64,000 nt of DNA from Sphingorhabdus rigui (lineage in GTDB: Bacteria > Pseudomonadota > Alphaproteobacteria > Sphingomonadales > Sphingomonadaceae). The number at the start of each line of letters is the position of its first letter. The first letter of the stretch is position 1. The notes beneath the pieces are model-generated. The model had not been told where the DNA came from. It ran no database searches and was given only the letters and a program-made list of their open reading frames with translations. Where the stretch lies: contig NZ_JACIEA010000001.1 of NCBI RefSeq assembly GCF_014196595.1, positions 374,845-438,844 on the forward strand. Reading direction: 5' to 3'. The position numbers were made by a program, and so were the translations under genes. Shown piece after piece: positions 46,209 through 54,603 of the stretch.

Positions 46209-46898
46209 TTAATTTGCAGTTAATGAATATTGAGCGCCAAAAGGAATTCGAACAAGCGCAGGCTCCAAGACCCTCAGCGCTCTAAGATATCCAGGGAAAA
46301 ACATGCGGTAATTTTTGCTTATGTTGGTAAAACCTGCCGCAAGCAGTCGCCGCCGCATCTCCGTCGCGCTGATTAGCACGGCATTTTTGTCAAAGGGACA
46401 ATTATTGACCGCGTGCACGGTGAGCGGATTCCAGGGATTATGCTCAAATAGTATAAAAATACCGTCTACGTTCAAGCGTTTGCGAATTTGAGAAAGCAGC
46501 GCAACTTGCTGTTCTGCAGGGATATGGTGAAACACACAGGAGGTGAATATCAAATCATAATTGCCAAGCTCATCTGGAATATGTTCGCCATCATAATTGC
46601 AAAAGTCTACTCGCGTGGATAATTCATTCCTACATAGATCTAGCGAACGCGGCGAAACATCCAGACAAGTGATATGGGCTTCTGGAAAATTCGTGCGTAG
46701 TGGTTTTAGCGAATTGCCGATGCCAGCGCCAAAATCCATGATGCGACGCACCTTCAATTGCCGCCTATCTGCTATCTTGCGTACATCTTCAATTTTGTAT
46801 TTTGCAAAATATCCTACATCGTCACCGCTCAGGCGAACGGAGCGAGCATGTTGCGCTTTATATTCAGAAGCTACCGCATCGAATTCCACCTCACCCAT
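46209..46898 (-). CDS. Class I SAM-dependent methyltransferase
   Basis: 229 aa. Motif I is I-M-D-F-G-A-G-I-G-N-S, with an acidic residue ending the next strand (C-L-D-V-S) and a post-core S-C-V-F-H-H-I-P block, giving a Rossmann-type methyltransferase. ATG 46898 follows GGAGAATG and overlaps the GT2 stop by 8 bp. In a surface-glycan set it may methylate the transferred sugar or its precursor; this is inferred from context only. Codon use looks AT-richer than in flanking genes. Confidence 0.8.
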   Translation of the reverse strand: MGEVEFDAVASEYKAQHARSVRLSGDDVGYFAKYKIEDVRKIADRRQLKVRRIMDFGAGIGNSLKPLRTNFPEAHITCLDVSPRSLDLCRNELSTRVDFCNYDGEHIPDELGNYDLIFTSCVFHHIPAEQQVALLSQIRKRLNVDGIFILFEHNPWNPLTVHAVNNCPFDKNAVLISATEMRRRLLAAGFTNISKNYRMFFPGYLRALRVLEPALVRIPFGAQYSLTAN

Positions 46899-47910
46899 TT
46901 ACCATTCTCCTAATGCGTTGTTGGATTAGGTGAACGGGATTCTCTCGCTCAACCCCAATCTGGCAGGAGCGGACTTCTTGTATAATGAACAGAGGCCGAT
47001 GCTTTGCTTCCATGTACATGCGACCAAGATATTCGCCAAAAATACCCAGCATTAGCAGCTGCAAACTTCCTAGAATTAACACTAGAGCTGCGATACTGGC
47101 CCAGCCGCCGACTGTCTGTCCGGTGAAATATGAAATAACCACCCACCCCAGCGTCAACAGACCAAACAATCCTGCTATCAAACCAAGATGTGCAGTTAGG
47201 CGTAAAGGAATGGTAGAAAAACTCGTCACCGCATCCACGGCAAAAGAAATCATTTTTTTGAGCGGGTAGTTGCTTTTTCCAGCATGGCGGGCGTCCCGTT
47301 CATAAGGAAAGGCGGCTTGCGCGAAGCCCACCCAGCTCACCATGCCCCTGATGAAACGATAGCGTTCCGGCATGGCATTAAGTTCTTCGACCACACGCCT
47401 GCTCATAAGTCTGAAATCGCCAGTGTCGCACGGTATTTGAATGTCAACTAGCTTCCCGAGTATGCGGTAAAAGATGTTCGCAGATGCGCGCTTGAGTACT
47501 GTTTCCCCGGCTCGGCTAAGTCGCTGACCGTATACGACATCATACCCTTCTTGCATTTTGCTGAGCATCGGACCCAATAATTCTGGCGGATCTTGCAAAT
47601 CAGCATCCATTACCATGACTATATCTCCACGGCATATTTGCAATCCGGCGCTAAGCGCGAGTTGATGACCATAATTGCGTGCTAGATTAACCCCCACTAC
47701 ATGCTGAGAATTGCCTGCAATTCCTGCAATCATGGACCAAGTATGATCTTTCGATCCATCATTGACCAAAACAATTTCAAAACTGTTTGAAGCGAACTGC
47801 ATACAAGCTGCTTCCACGCGCTCAACAAGGGTGGTTATATTTTCTTGTTCGTTAAAGCATGGAATAACAACCGAGACAGCGGGCGTATGTTTAATCTGAT
47901 GTCGACCCAA
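46891..47910 (-). CDS. GT2 polyprenyl-phosphate glycosyltransferase (GtrB/DPM1-like)
   Basis: About 339 aa. The start is set at TTG 47910 because AAAGGAG lies about nine bases before it; a GTG at 47919 overlaps that ribosome site and gives only three extra residues. The N-terminal GT-A domain has S-V-V-I-P-C-F-N-E, N-D-G-S-K-D and the metal-binding D-A-D-L-Q-D-P-P-E; a middle R-F-I-R-G-M block and two C-terminal membrane helices match bactoprenol glucosyltransferases. It loads a sugar onto undecaprenyl phosphate at the inner face of the membrane for the GtrA/GT-C fusion encoded downstream. First gene of the island operon. Confidence 0.88.
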   Translation of the reverse strand: MGRHQIKHTPAVSVVIPCFNEQENITTLVERVEAACMQFASNSFEIVLVNDGSKDHTWSMIAGIAGNSQHVVGVNLARNYGHQLALSAGLQICRGDIVMVMDADLQDPPELLGPMLSKMQEGYDVVYGQRLSRAGETVLKRASANIFYRILGKLVDIQIPCDTGDFRLMSRRVVEELNAMPERYRFIRGMVSWVGFAQAAFPYERDARHAGKSNYPLKKMISFAVDAVTSFSTIPLRLTAHLGLIAGLFGLLTLGWVVISYFTGQTVGGWASIAALVLILGSLQLLMLGIFGEYLGRMYMEAKHRPLFIIQEVRSCQIGVERENPVHLIQQRIRRMVNG

Positions 47911-48097
47911 TGCACACACTCCTTTGCAGGAATACCTAACCGTGCCCGTTTAAAAATTTGTTAACGCTGTTTGATAATCGCATACCTTCCGTTAACTCTG
48001 CTAATTTTATACGTAATGTGTATCCGTCGCCCGATGGAAGGCCGTGATCAAGTAAGCAAGCCTGCTTGTATTCGTCTATCATCTGAAGCGGCTGTAA

Positions 48098-48250
48098 CTA
48101 AACGGCAATCCGCTGAAGAAACTTGGACGGATTGTTGACTTTGACGTGTTACGTTCAGCCATGGAAAATGCGCTTCGCTTTTCGGATAGTATAAGGTCGC
48201 TCGTTCGTCCTATGTGCGGGTGGCGATTTTCAAGGCACTTAGCCGCGATC
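48098..48250 (+). pseudogene. IS5-family transposase fragment (decayed)
   Basis: The frame from 48098 reads L-N-G-N-P-L-K-K-L-G-R-I-V-D-F-D-V-L-R, then A-L-R-F-S-D, resembling the N-terminus of IS5-group transposases (G-D-P-L-x-x-L-x-x-x-V-D-F-E-x-F-R). The expected G-R-P-P-Y-D-x-V-L-M-F-K segment appears only in the next frame as A-R-S-S-Y-V-R-V-A-I-F-K, so it is frameshifted, and everything after is missing. It lies between the island operon and the tRNA. The remainder of the 47911-48346 gap shows no gene. Confidence 0.5.
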
Positions 48251-48346
48251 CCAGTTGAGCAAGCCCGATCAAATTCCTTTGAAGCCCCACAGCTGGCTAC
48301 GTGTTGCACTCCCGTAAGAGGCGGATTAACTTTAGGGGATAAGCCA

Positions 48347-48421
48347 TGGTGCTGCTGGGGAGGATTGAACTCCCGACCTCGTCATTACCAATGACGCGCT
48401 CTACCACTGAGCTACAGCAGC
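48347..48421 (-). tRNA. tRNA-Thr (anticodon GGT)
   Basis: 75 bases with encoded CCA. The acceptor stem GCTGCTG pairs with CAGCAGC; D-arm TAGCTCAGTGGTAGAGCG; anticodon stem CGTCA/TGACG around the loop TTGGTAA; T-arm with GTTCAATCC. Its 3' 45 bases are the attachment sequence of the adjoining island. Confidence 0.95.
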
Positions 48422-48537
48422 ATACACCGAAGGTGCGGCCCTATGCGAAGGGACGGGGCAGTTGTCAAGCGGCTTGCGCCTTTGCGGGCGATTTGGCATC
48501 GGGTGCGTGAACAGGCAGGATGGATCGGAGAAGGCAC

Positions 48538-48663
48538 TTGGCAAAAGACGCGCAAGACAAAGAGCGGATTAAGGCCGAACGGTTGCGCGAAGCCCTGCGT
48601 GCGAATCTGCGCCGTCGTAAAGCAAAGCCGCAAAACCAAGAACCGGACGCTCCGAAGGCATAA
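48538..48663 (+). CDS. Small basic protein, 41 aa
   Basis: TTG start behind GGAGAAGG (48527-48534). The product is strongly charged: an N-terminal K/E/R-rich amphipathic helix (K-D-K-E-R-I-K-A-E-R-L-R-E-A-L-R-A-N-L), then R-R-R-K-A-K and a polar proline-containing tail. Similar short proteins with an A-E-R-L-R-x-A-L-R-x-N-L-x-R-R-K pattern are, to my recollection, common in sphingomonads. The function is unknown; the basic patch could bind nucleic acid. Confidence 0.7.
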   Translation: MAKDAQDKERIKAERLREALRANLRRRKAKPQNQEPDAPKA

Positions 48664-48729
48664 CCGCCGAACGGCAGATCCGGGGCGATGGCTGCCGTGA
48701 AATAACTGCGATTGATAGCGACAAAAAAA

Positions 48730-48749
48730 GACCCGCTGTGAAGCGGGTC
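48730..48749 (-). terminator. Rho-independent terminator, leftward
   Basis: GACCCGCT-GTGA-AGCGGGTC perfect 8-bp stem. On the - strand it is followed by seven T residues, so it terminates leftward transcription (reading on + gives only TAAAA after it). No - strand protein gene is recognised to its right, so an unrecognised short transcript is possible. Confidence 0.7.
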
Positions 48750-48950
48750 TAAAAGGAAAAGACCTCCTGTTTTTCAACGACGGAGCTCTCGGGTCGCGCT
48801 GGCATAATGCAGAAGTTTGGCAAAATCGGATTGGACGGAATCATCATCACCCCATAAAATTCCAACATTTGCGGCCAAAATGTTCTTGGTCAGCTTTATG
48901 AACGTAATCCTGCCGTTGCACCTTGCGCGCGACTCGTGAATAGCACCGCA

Positions 48951-49988
48951 ATGTTTTACCGACTTGCACGCCCCTTTTTGTTTCAGGCAGATGCCGAAAC
49001 CGCACACAATATGTCGCTTACGGCGCTGAAAATGCTGCCGATCCCGTCTATGGGAACGCAGGAGGCGGCTTTGCAGCAAAGCTTTGCCGGGCTGCGCTTT
49101 GCAAATCCCGTTGGCCTGGCGCCGGGCTATGACAAAAATGCCGAAGTACCCGTTGAGATCATGCGCCTTGGCTTTGGGTTTACCGAGGTCGGCACGTTAA
49201 CGCCGTTGCCGCAGGCGGGTAACCCAAAACCGCGCTTGTTTCGGCTGGTCGAGGACGCAGCGGTCATCAACCGCATGGGTTTCAACAATGAAGGCCAAGC
49301 GGCGGCTATCGCGCGACTGCAGAATATTCCGGACACGGCATTGGCGGGGCCGCTGGGCATCAATATCGGCGCCAATAAAGACAGCGCTGACCGCATTGCC
49401 GATTATGTCATCGGTGTGCGCAATATGGAGCCTCTGGCCGATTATTTGACCGTCAACATCAGCTCACCCAATACGCCCGGGCTACGTGCGCTGCAGGACA
49501 AGGCTGCGCTGGATGATCTGTTGGCGCAGGTTATGGCGGCGCGGTCGCGGGCAACGCCGGTCTTCCTGAAAGTCGCGCCGGATCTGCAACCCGCCGACAT
49601 TGACGATATTGTTCACGTCGCGATGGCGCGCGGTGTTGCGGCCTTGATCGTATCGAACACCACCATTTCGCGGCCAGACCTGCAATCGAAACATGCAGGC
49701 GAAACCGGTGGCCTGTCGGGCGCACCGTTGCGAGATCTTGCGCAACAACGCCTCATCGATTTTCGCACGGCGAGCGGTGGCAAGCTGGGCTTGATTGGTG
49801 TCGGCGGCATTGCCTCTGCCGAAGATGCCTATGCGCGCATCCGTGCGGGCGCATCTTTGGTGCAAATTTACAGTGCGCTTGTGTATCACGGCCCCGGACT
49901 GGCGCTTAATATCAACCGGCAATTGCTGAAACTTTTGCAGCGCGACGGGTTTGCCAATATCTCCGACGCCGTGGGGGCTGACGCGTAA
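48951..49988 (+). CDS. pyrD: Dihydroorotate dehydrogenase (quinone), class 2
   Basis: 345 aa from ATG 48951 (M-F-Y-R-L-A-R-P-F-L-F, the normal start of class 2 enzymes; GTG 48936 is an alternative). The N-terminal membrane-binding helices, FMN-binding G-L-A-P-G-Y-D-K-N, and V-N-I-S-S-P-N-T-P-G-L-R with the catalytic Ser region are present, as is the C-terminal G-V-G-G-I-x-S-A-E-D-A. It oxidises dihydroorotate to orotate with ubiquinone in pyrimidine synthesis. It is followed after 44 bp by ggt. Confidence 0.95.
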   Translation: MFYRLARPFLFQADAETAHNMSLTALKMLPIPSMGTQEAALQQSFAGLRFANPVGLAPGYDKNAEVPVEIMRLGFGFTEVGTLTPLPQAGNPKPRLFRLVEDAAVINRMGFNNEGQAAAIARLQNIPDTALAGPLGINIGANKDSADRIADYVIGVRNMEPLADYLTVNISSPNTPGLRALQDKAALDDLLAQVMAARSRATPVFLKVAPDLQPADIDDIVHVAMARGVAALIVSNTTISRPDLQSKHAGETGGLSGAPLRDLAQQRLIDFRTASGGKLGLIGVGGIASAEDAYARIRAGASLVQIYSALVYHGPGLALNINRQLLKLLQRDGFANISDAVGADA

Positions 49989-50032
49989 ATCCGGACTTGG
50001 CATTGCCGTGTAAACGGGGCTAGGTATCGAGC

Positions 50033-51775
50033 ATGAAAAAATTGTCCTTCGCGATCAGCGCACTCGTCCTTGCCGCTCAACCGGTTTTTGCCGAAAATGT
50101 CGGCGTCACATCATCGGCCGACCCCCGTGTTACCGAAGCGGGGATGGAAATGTTGCGTCAGGGTGGTTCCGCTGCCGATGCGGCGATGGCCATGATGTTG
50201 GCGCTGACCGTCGTTGAACCGCAATCAAGCGGCATTGGTGGCGGCGGCTTCCTTTTGTATCAGGACAGCGCAAAGGGCGTATTGTCGACAATCAACGGGC
50301 GCGAGACGGCGCCAGCCGCGGCGACACCCGATCGTTTTGTCGGACCAGACGGTAAAGCGCTCGGCTTCCTTGAGGCCTTTCAGGGCGGACGTTCCGTGGG
50401 CGTTCCCGGCAATGTTCAGCTTATGGCGGAAACCCACCGCAAATGGGGCAAGCTGTCTTGGGCGAAGATTTTCAAGCCCGCCATCCGCCTTGCCGACAAA
50501 GGGTTCATCGTCAACAAGACGCTTGAATCACGGCTGAAGGGCATTCAGCCGCTTTGGTCTAACTTTGATGCTGCGCGTGCGATTTATTGGCGCAACGGCG
50601 CGCCCGTGACCGCAGGTATGACGCTTAAGAATCCTGAACTTGCCGCGACCATGAAGTTGCTGGCGAAAAAGGGACCCAATGCATTTTACACCGGCCCCAT
50701 CGCCAACCAGATTGTAAGTGCGGTTACGACGAGCAAGCTTAGCCCCGGCGACATGACCATGACGGACCTTGCGCAATATCGCGCAAAGGAACAGCAAGCT
50801 GTTTGCGCGCCGTACCGCGTCTATGTGGTGTGCGGCATGGCCCCGCCTTCATCAGGCGCGACAACAGTGTTGCAAATATTGGGCACGTTGCAGCGGTTTG
50901 ACTTGGCAGCATCCGGCAAAAACAGCCCCCAAAGCTGGCACCTGATTGGTCAGGCGATGCAGCTGGCCTATGCCGACCGCGAAAAATATCTGGCGGATGA
51001 TGCGTTTGTAAATGTGCCGGTCGCAGGGCTTTTGAACCCCGAATATATAAAAGAGCGTTCCGCGCTCATTGACCCTGAAAAGGCGCGCACGGACTATCCG
51101 GCAGGGAACCCGCCCGGCGCGATGCCGCGCACGGCGGCCATTTCAAGCGAAGTTGCCGGTACAACGCATTTCACCGCAGTCGATCGCAGCGGCAATATCG
51201 CCAATATGACATCGACGATTGAGGGGCCGTTTGGCAGCCAGCTGGTCGCGGGCGGCTTTTTCTTGAACAACGAATTGACCGACTTCACCTTTTCACCCGA
51301 AAAGAATGGCGCGCCAGTGGCCAACCGCGTGATGGGCGGAAAACGGCCATTGTCGTCCATGTCCCCCACGATTGTGTTTGATCGTGATGGCCGGGCGGTT
51401 CTTGCATTGGGTTCAGCAGGCGGAAAACGCATCATCATGCATGTGACCAAGACGCTGATTGGCGTCATCGACTTTGGCCTTCCGCTTGATCAAGCGATTG
51501 CGCTGCCAAATATCTTTTTTGGCAGTGGCGGTCTTGAGGTTGAACAAAATACCATGCTTTCGGCGATGTCTGATGGGCTCAGCAAATTTGGACAACCGGT
51601 TCGCCCTGTCGATCTGGGTTCAAAAGTTAACGGCGCGCAGCTTGTCGGCAATAGCTGGACAGGGGCTTCCGATCCACGCAGCGAGGGGACATCGTCCACC
51701 ATCGACGCCAAGGGTAAGGTGAAAGTAACCGTGCCGCGATTGGTTGATGAGGCACCGACCGAGGATGTCGGTTAA
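50033..51775 (+). CDS. ggt: Gamma-glutamyltransferase
   Basis: 580 aa precursor with a signal peptide (cleavage after V-F-A, residue 20). Autocatalytic cleavage is expected before Thr377 in G-T-T-H-F-T-A-V-D, making the large and small subunits; G-G-G-G-F-L and the R-E-T-A-P block bind the gamma-glutamyl group. It breaks glutathione and related gamma-glutamyl compounds in the periplasm. The 5-oxoprolinase operon at 8.5 kb could handle downstream pyroglutamate, but the loci are not adjacent. Confidence 0.93.
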   Translation: MKKLSFAISALVLAAQPVFAENVGVTSSADPRVTEAGMEMLRQGGSAADAAMAMMLALTVVEPQSSGIGGGGFLLYQDSAKGVLSTINGRETAPAAATPDRFVGPDGKALGFLEAFQGGRSVGVPGNVQLMAETHRKWGKLSWAKIFKPAIRLADKGFIVNKTLESRLKGIQPLWSNFDAARAIYWRNGAPVTAGMTLKNPELAATMKLLAKKGPNAFYTGPIANQIVSAVTTSKLSPGDMTMTDLAQYRAKEQQAVCAPYRVYVVCGMAPPSSGATTVLQILGTLQRFDLAASGKNSPQSWHLIGQAMQLAYADREKYLADDAFVNVPVAGLLNPEYIKERSALIDPEKARTDYPAGNPPGAMPRTAAISSEVAGTTHFTAVDRSGNIANMTSTIEGPFGSQLVAGGFFLNNELTDFTFSPEKNGAPVANRVMGGKRPLSSMSPTIVFDRDGRAVLALGSAGGKRIIMHVTKTLIGVIDFGLPLDQAIALPNIFFGSGGLEVEQNTMLSAMSDGLSKFGQPVRPVDLGSKVNGAQLVGNSWTGASDPRSEGTSSTIDAKGKVKVTVPRLVDEAPTEDVG

Positions 51776-51869
51776 CGCTAACGGCACGTTGCGCCTAACG
51801 CATTGGCGCGCTAGCGTAATTTTTTAGAGTCCCATAATGGACCGCAAGATGTTCCTTAGGAGAGAATAA

Positions 51870-53681
51870 GTGGCCGCCGAGCAGTTCGACGATTTTGACA
51901 GCTTTCCCAACCTCGTCACCATGTTTTTTGCGCGCGCGCGGTATCGCGGTGACGCACCATTTTTATGGGCAAAACATGATGGTACGTGGCAATCCTTAAG
52001 CTGGGCTGAGGTCGCGCGCCAGGTTGCTGGCTTTGCCAAATCGCTGCGCCAGCTTGGGTTGGAAAAGGGCGACCGGGTCATGCTCGTGTCGGAAAATCGG
52101 CCCGAATGGTGTATCGCCGATCTGGGCATCATGGCGGCTGGATGCGTGACCGTGCCGACCTACGTCACCAATACCGAACGCGACCATCAGCATATTCTCG
52201 ATGACAGCGCCGCGCGCGCGGTGATTGTCTCGACCGCAAAGCTTGCCAAGACCCTGATGCCGGCGGCGCTGCGGTCGTCGCAAGCGGAATTCATTATCGC
52301 TATGGAGCCGCAGCCAGCGGTGCAGCATGGCCAGTTGTCGATGCACCAATGGTCCGACATGGTTCAGGGCAATGATGCCGATGTACGGGCTGCTGAGGCC
52401 GCTATGGCCGCAGTAACGCGCGACGATTTGGCGTGCATCATTTACACCAGCGGTACCGGCGGTGCGCCGCGTGGCGTGATGCAGCATCATGGCGCGATAT
52501 TGCATAATGCCGACGGCGCCGCCGAAGTGCTGCGCGAAGATTTTGGGCTGGACGAAGAAGAAGTCTTCCTGTCATTTTTGCCGCTCTCGCATGCTTATGA
52601 GCATAGCGGTGGTCAGTTCCTGCCCATCGGCGTTGGCGCGCAAATCTATTATGCGGAAGGGCTGGAAAAGCTTGCATCCAATATTGAGGAAACACGGCCG
52701 ACCGTGATGGTGGTCGTTCCCAGATTGTTTGAAGTCCTGCGCCAAAGAATGATCAAGGCCGTCGAGAAGCAGGGTAAGGTTCCAAGCTACTTGCTCGATA
52801 AAGCCCTGACCATCGGCGAACGGGACTATTCGGGGCGTAAGCGGCTTTCCGATGCGCCGATGCGGTTGATTTTATCGCGGACGATTAAGCCCAAAATCCA
52901 GGGGCGCTTTGGTGGCCGGATGAAGGCCATGGTATCGGGCGGTGCGCCGCTCAATCCCGACATTGGCGTGTTTTTCCAATCCTTGGGCATTACCTTGCTG
53001 CAAGGTTACGGGCAGACCGAGTCTGGCCCCGTCATCAGCTGCAACCGGCCCAAAGCGGGCATCAAGATGGATACCGTCGGTCCGCCGCTGAAGAACACAG
53101 AGGTCAAGATTGCCGAAGATGGCGAGATCCTTGTCCGTGGTCCCTTGGTGATGAAGGGCTATTGGCGGAACAAGGCGGAGACCGACCGGGTTATCAAGGA
53201 TGGTTGGCTACACACCGGCGACATCGGGCACATCGATGATCGCGGACGCATCGCCATCACTGACCGGAAAAAGGACCTGATCGTCAACGACAAGGGCGAC
53301 AACATCGCGCCGCAAAAGATTGAGGGCATGCTCACGCTTCAGCCTGAAATTTTGCAGGCGATGGTTTCAGGGGACAAGCGGCCTTACATCGTTGGCCTTA
53401 TCGTTCCAGATCCCGAATGGGCGCTCGAATGGGCGCGTGCGCAAGATATGAAATATGATTTCAATGCCTTGCAGGCAAATCCTCAGTTTCGAACTGCGGT
53501 TCGCGCTGCGGTTGACCGCGTCAACGCCGATGTGTCGGTAACCGAAAAGGTCCGCCAGTTTGAATTTGCTGACGAGCCTTTCTCAATAGAAAATGGCGAA
53601 ATGACACCGAGCATGAAAATTCGGCGCCATGTCATCCGCGAACGTTACGCCGCGCGCGTTAATGGCCTTTACAAGGACTGA
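51870..53681 (+). CDS. Long-chain acyl-CoA synthetase (AMP-forming)
   Basis: 603 aa from GTG 51870 behind AGGAGAG. The P-loop of the ANL superfamily is I-Y-T-S-G-T-G-G-A-P-R-G-V (usual T-S-G-T-T-G with the third G position altered to a Gly-Gly-Ala form), followed by G-Y-G-Q-T-E-S-G-P, the D-G-W-L-H-T-G-D-I-G block, and a C-terminal D-R-K-K-D-L-I-V motif. It activates fatty acids to acyl-CoA and resembles FadD15-type enzymes of about 600 aa. Membrane-peripheral. Stands alone. Confidence 0.9.
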   Translation: MAAEQFDDFDSFPNLVTMFFARARYRGDAPFLWAKHDGTWQSLSWAEVARQVAGFAKSLRQLGLEKGDRVMLVSENRPEWCIADLGIMAAGCVTVPTYVTNTERDHQHILDDSAARAVIVSTAKLAKTLMPAALRSSQAEFIIAMEPQPAVQHGQLSMHQWSDMVQGNDADVRAAEAAMAAVTRDDLACIIYTSGTGGAPRGVMQHHGAILHNADGAAEVLREDFGLDEEEVFLSFLPLSHAYEHSGGQFLPIGVGAQIYYAEGLEKLASNIEETRPTVMVVVPRLFEVLRQRMIKAVEKQGKVPSYLLDKALTIGERDYSGRKRLSDAPMRLILSRTIKPKIQGRFGGRMKAMVSGGAPLNPDIGVFFQSLGITLLQGYGQTESGPVISCNRPKAGIKMDTVGPPLKNTEVKIAEDGEILVRGPLVMKGYWRNKAETDRVIKDGWLHTGDIGHIDDRGRIAITDRKKDLIVNDKGDNIAPQKIEGMLTLQPEILQAMVSGDKRPYIVGLIVPDPEWALEWARAQDMKYDFNALQANPQFRTAVRAAVDRVNADVSVTEKVRQFEFADEPFSIENGEMTPSMKIRRHVIRERYAARVNGLYKD

Positions 53682-53813
53682 AGCGTCGCGACATTGTGTC
53701 GGTTTGCTTATTTTGCGTCCAACCATGCACTCACCTCGGAACGGATCCGGGATTGGGTTTTGATGCGCGTTTCTATGGAACGGATTTTCATATGACTGCT
53801 CCCCGGTGGGGCG

Positions 53814-54554
53814 CTACATATTTTGCGCCCAAATAAGAAATTCGACATTGCCTTGCGGTCCTGTAATCGGGCTGGTGGTCAAACCGCGTATCGTCCAGTT
53901 TTTTTCGACCAACCACTGCTGTACCTCGTTGCAAACGCGTTCATGGACTTCAGGGTCCCGCACGACGCCGCCTTTGCCAACTTCTTCACGGCCAGCCTCA
54001 AATTGTGGTTTGATAAGGGCGATCAATTGCGCACCGCTTTTGGCAAAGGTCAAAGGCCGATCTAGCACTTTGGCGAGACCGATGAAGCTTGCGTCACAAA
54101 CGATAAGGTCAACGGGTTCGGTGATATGCACGTCGGTCAATATGCGCGCGCTTGTCTGTTCATGAACCACGACGCGGGGGTCTTGCCGCAGTTTCCACGC
54201 GAGCTGGTTCGTGCCGCTATCGACGGCGAAAACGCGCGTTGCCCCTTGCGTCAGCATCACGTCGGTAAAGCCGCCCGTTGATGAACCCACATCAATGGCA
54301 ACCATGCCGGTTACATCGATGGCAAATTCATGAAGGGCATGGGCAAGTTTAATGCCGCCGCGCGAGACCCACGGATGATCGCTGCCCTTCACACTGATTT
54401 CGGTATCTTCGGCGATTTGCTGCCCTGGCTTTAGTGCCTTGGCATCACCGATATAGACATGGCCCGCCATGACCAATGCCTGCGCGCGCGTCTTGCTTTC
54501 GGCAAGGCCGCGATCAACGATCAATTGGTCTAGTCGTGTTTTTTTGGTCGCCAT
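53814..54554 (-). CDS. tlyA: TlyA-family rRNA 2'-O-methyltransferase
   Basis: 246 aa from ATG 54554, although the frame remains open to 54956. The N-terminal S4 RNA-binding domain (residues about 5-65, with R-L-D-Q-L-I-V-D-R-G-L) is followed by an FtsJ-like methyltransferase with D-V-G-S-S-T-G-G-F-T-D and the K-x-D-x-K-E-type catalytic set, here in D-A-S-F-I, K-P-Q-F-E-A-G. Known members methylate 16S and/or 23S rRNA. It is divergent from a lipoprotein gene with 49 bp between starts. Confidence 0.9.
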   Translation of the reverse strand: MATKKTRLDQLIVDRGLAESKTRAQALVMAGHVYIGDAKALKPGQQIAEDTEISVKGSDHPWVSRGGIKLAHALHEFAIDVTGMVAIDVGSSTGGFTDVMLTQGATRVFAVDSGTNQLAWKLRQDPRVVVHEQTSARILTDVHITEPVDLIVCDASFIGLAKVLDRPLTFAKSGAQLIALIKPQFEAGREEVGKGGVVRDPEVHERVCNEVQQWLVEKNWTIRGLTTSPITGPQGNVEFLIWAQNM

Positions 54555-54603
54555 GTCGCAACGCGCTAGCGGAGCAGATGCGATTTGGCCATAAGACAAA
54601 GTC

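Larger units (their letters stand above)
43989..48391. mobile_element. tRNA-Thr-bounded genomic island carrying gtr-like glycosylation genes
   Basis: A 45-bp direct repeat (43989-44033 and 48347-48391, one mismatch) consists of the 3' part of tRNA-Thr including CCA. The intact tRNA is at the right end, and the element lies on its 3' side, as expected after site-specific integration into a tRNA 3' end. The roughly 4.3 kb between the repeats carries only three cargo genes, visibly AT-richer than neighbours, and an IS5-type remnant. No integrase or phage gene is present, so it is a relic or a non-autonomous insertion. Confidence 0.75.

Noticed and set aside
48774-49079. A 101-codon - strand frame before pyrD
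   Set aside because: Mostly antisense to pyrD, with a composition rich in Arg, His and Cys and no ribosome site; no family resemblance.
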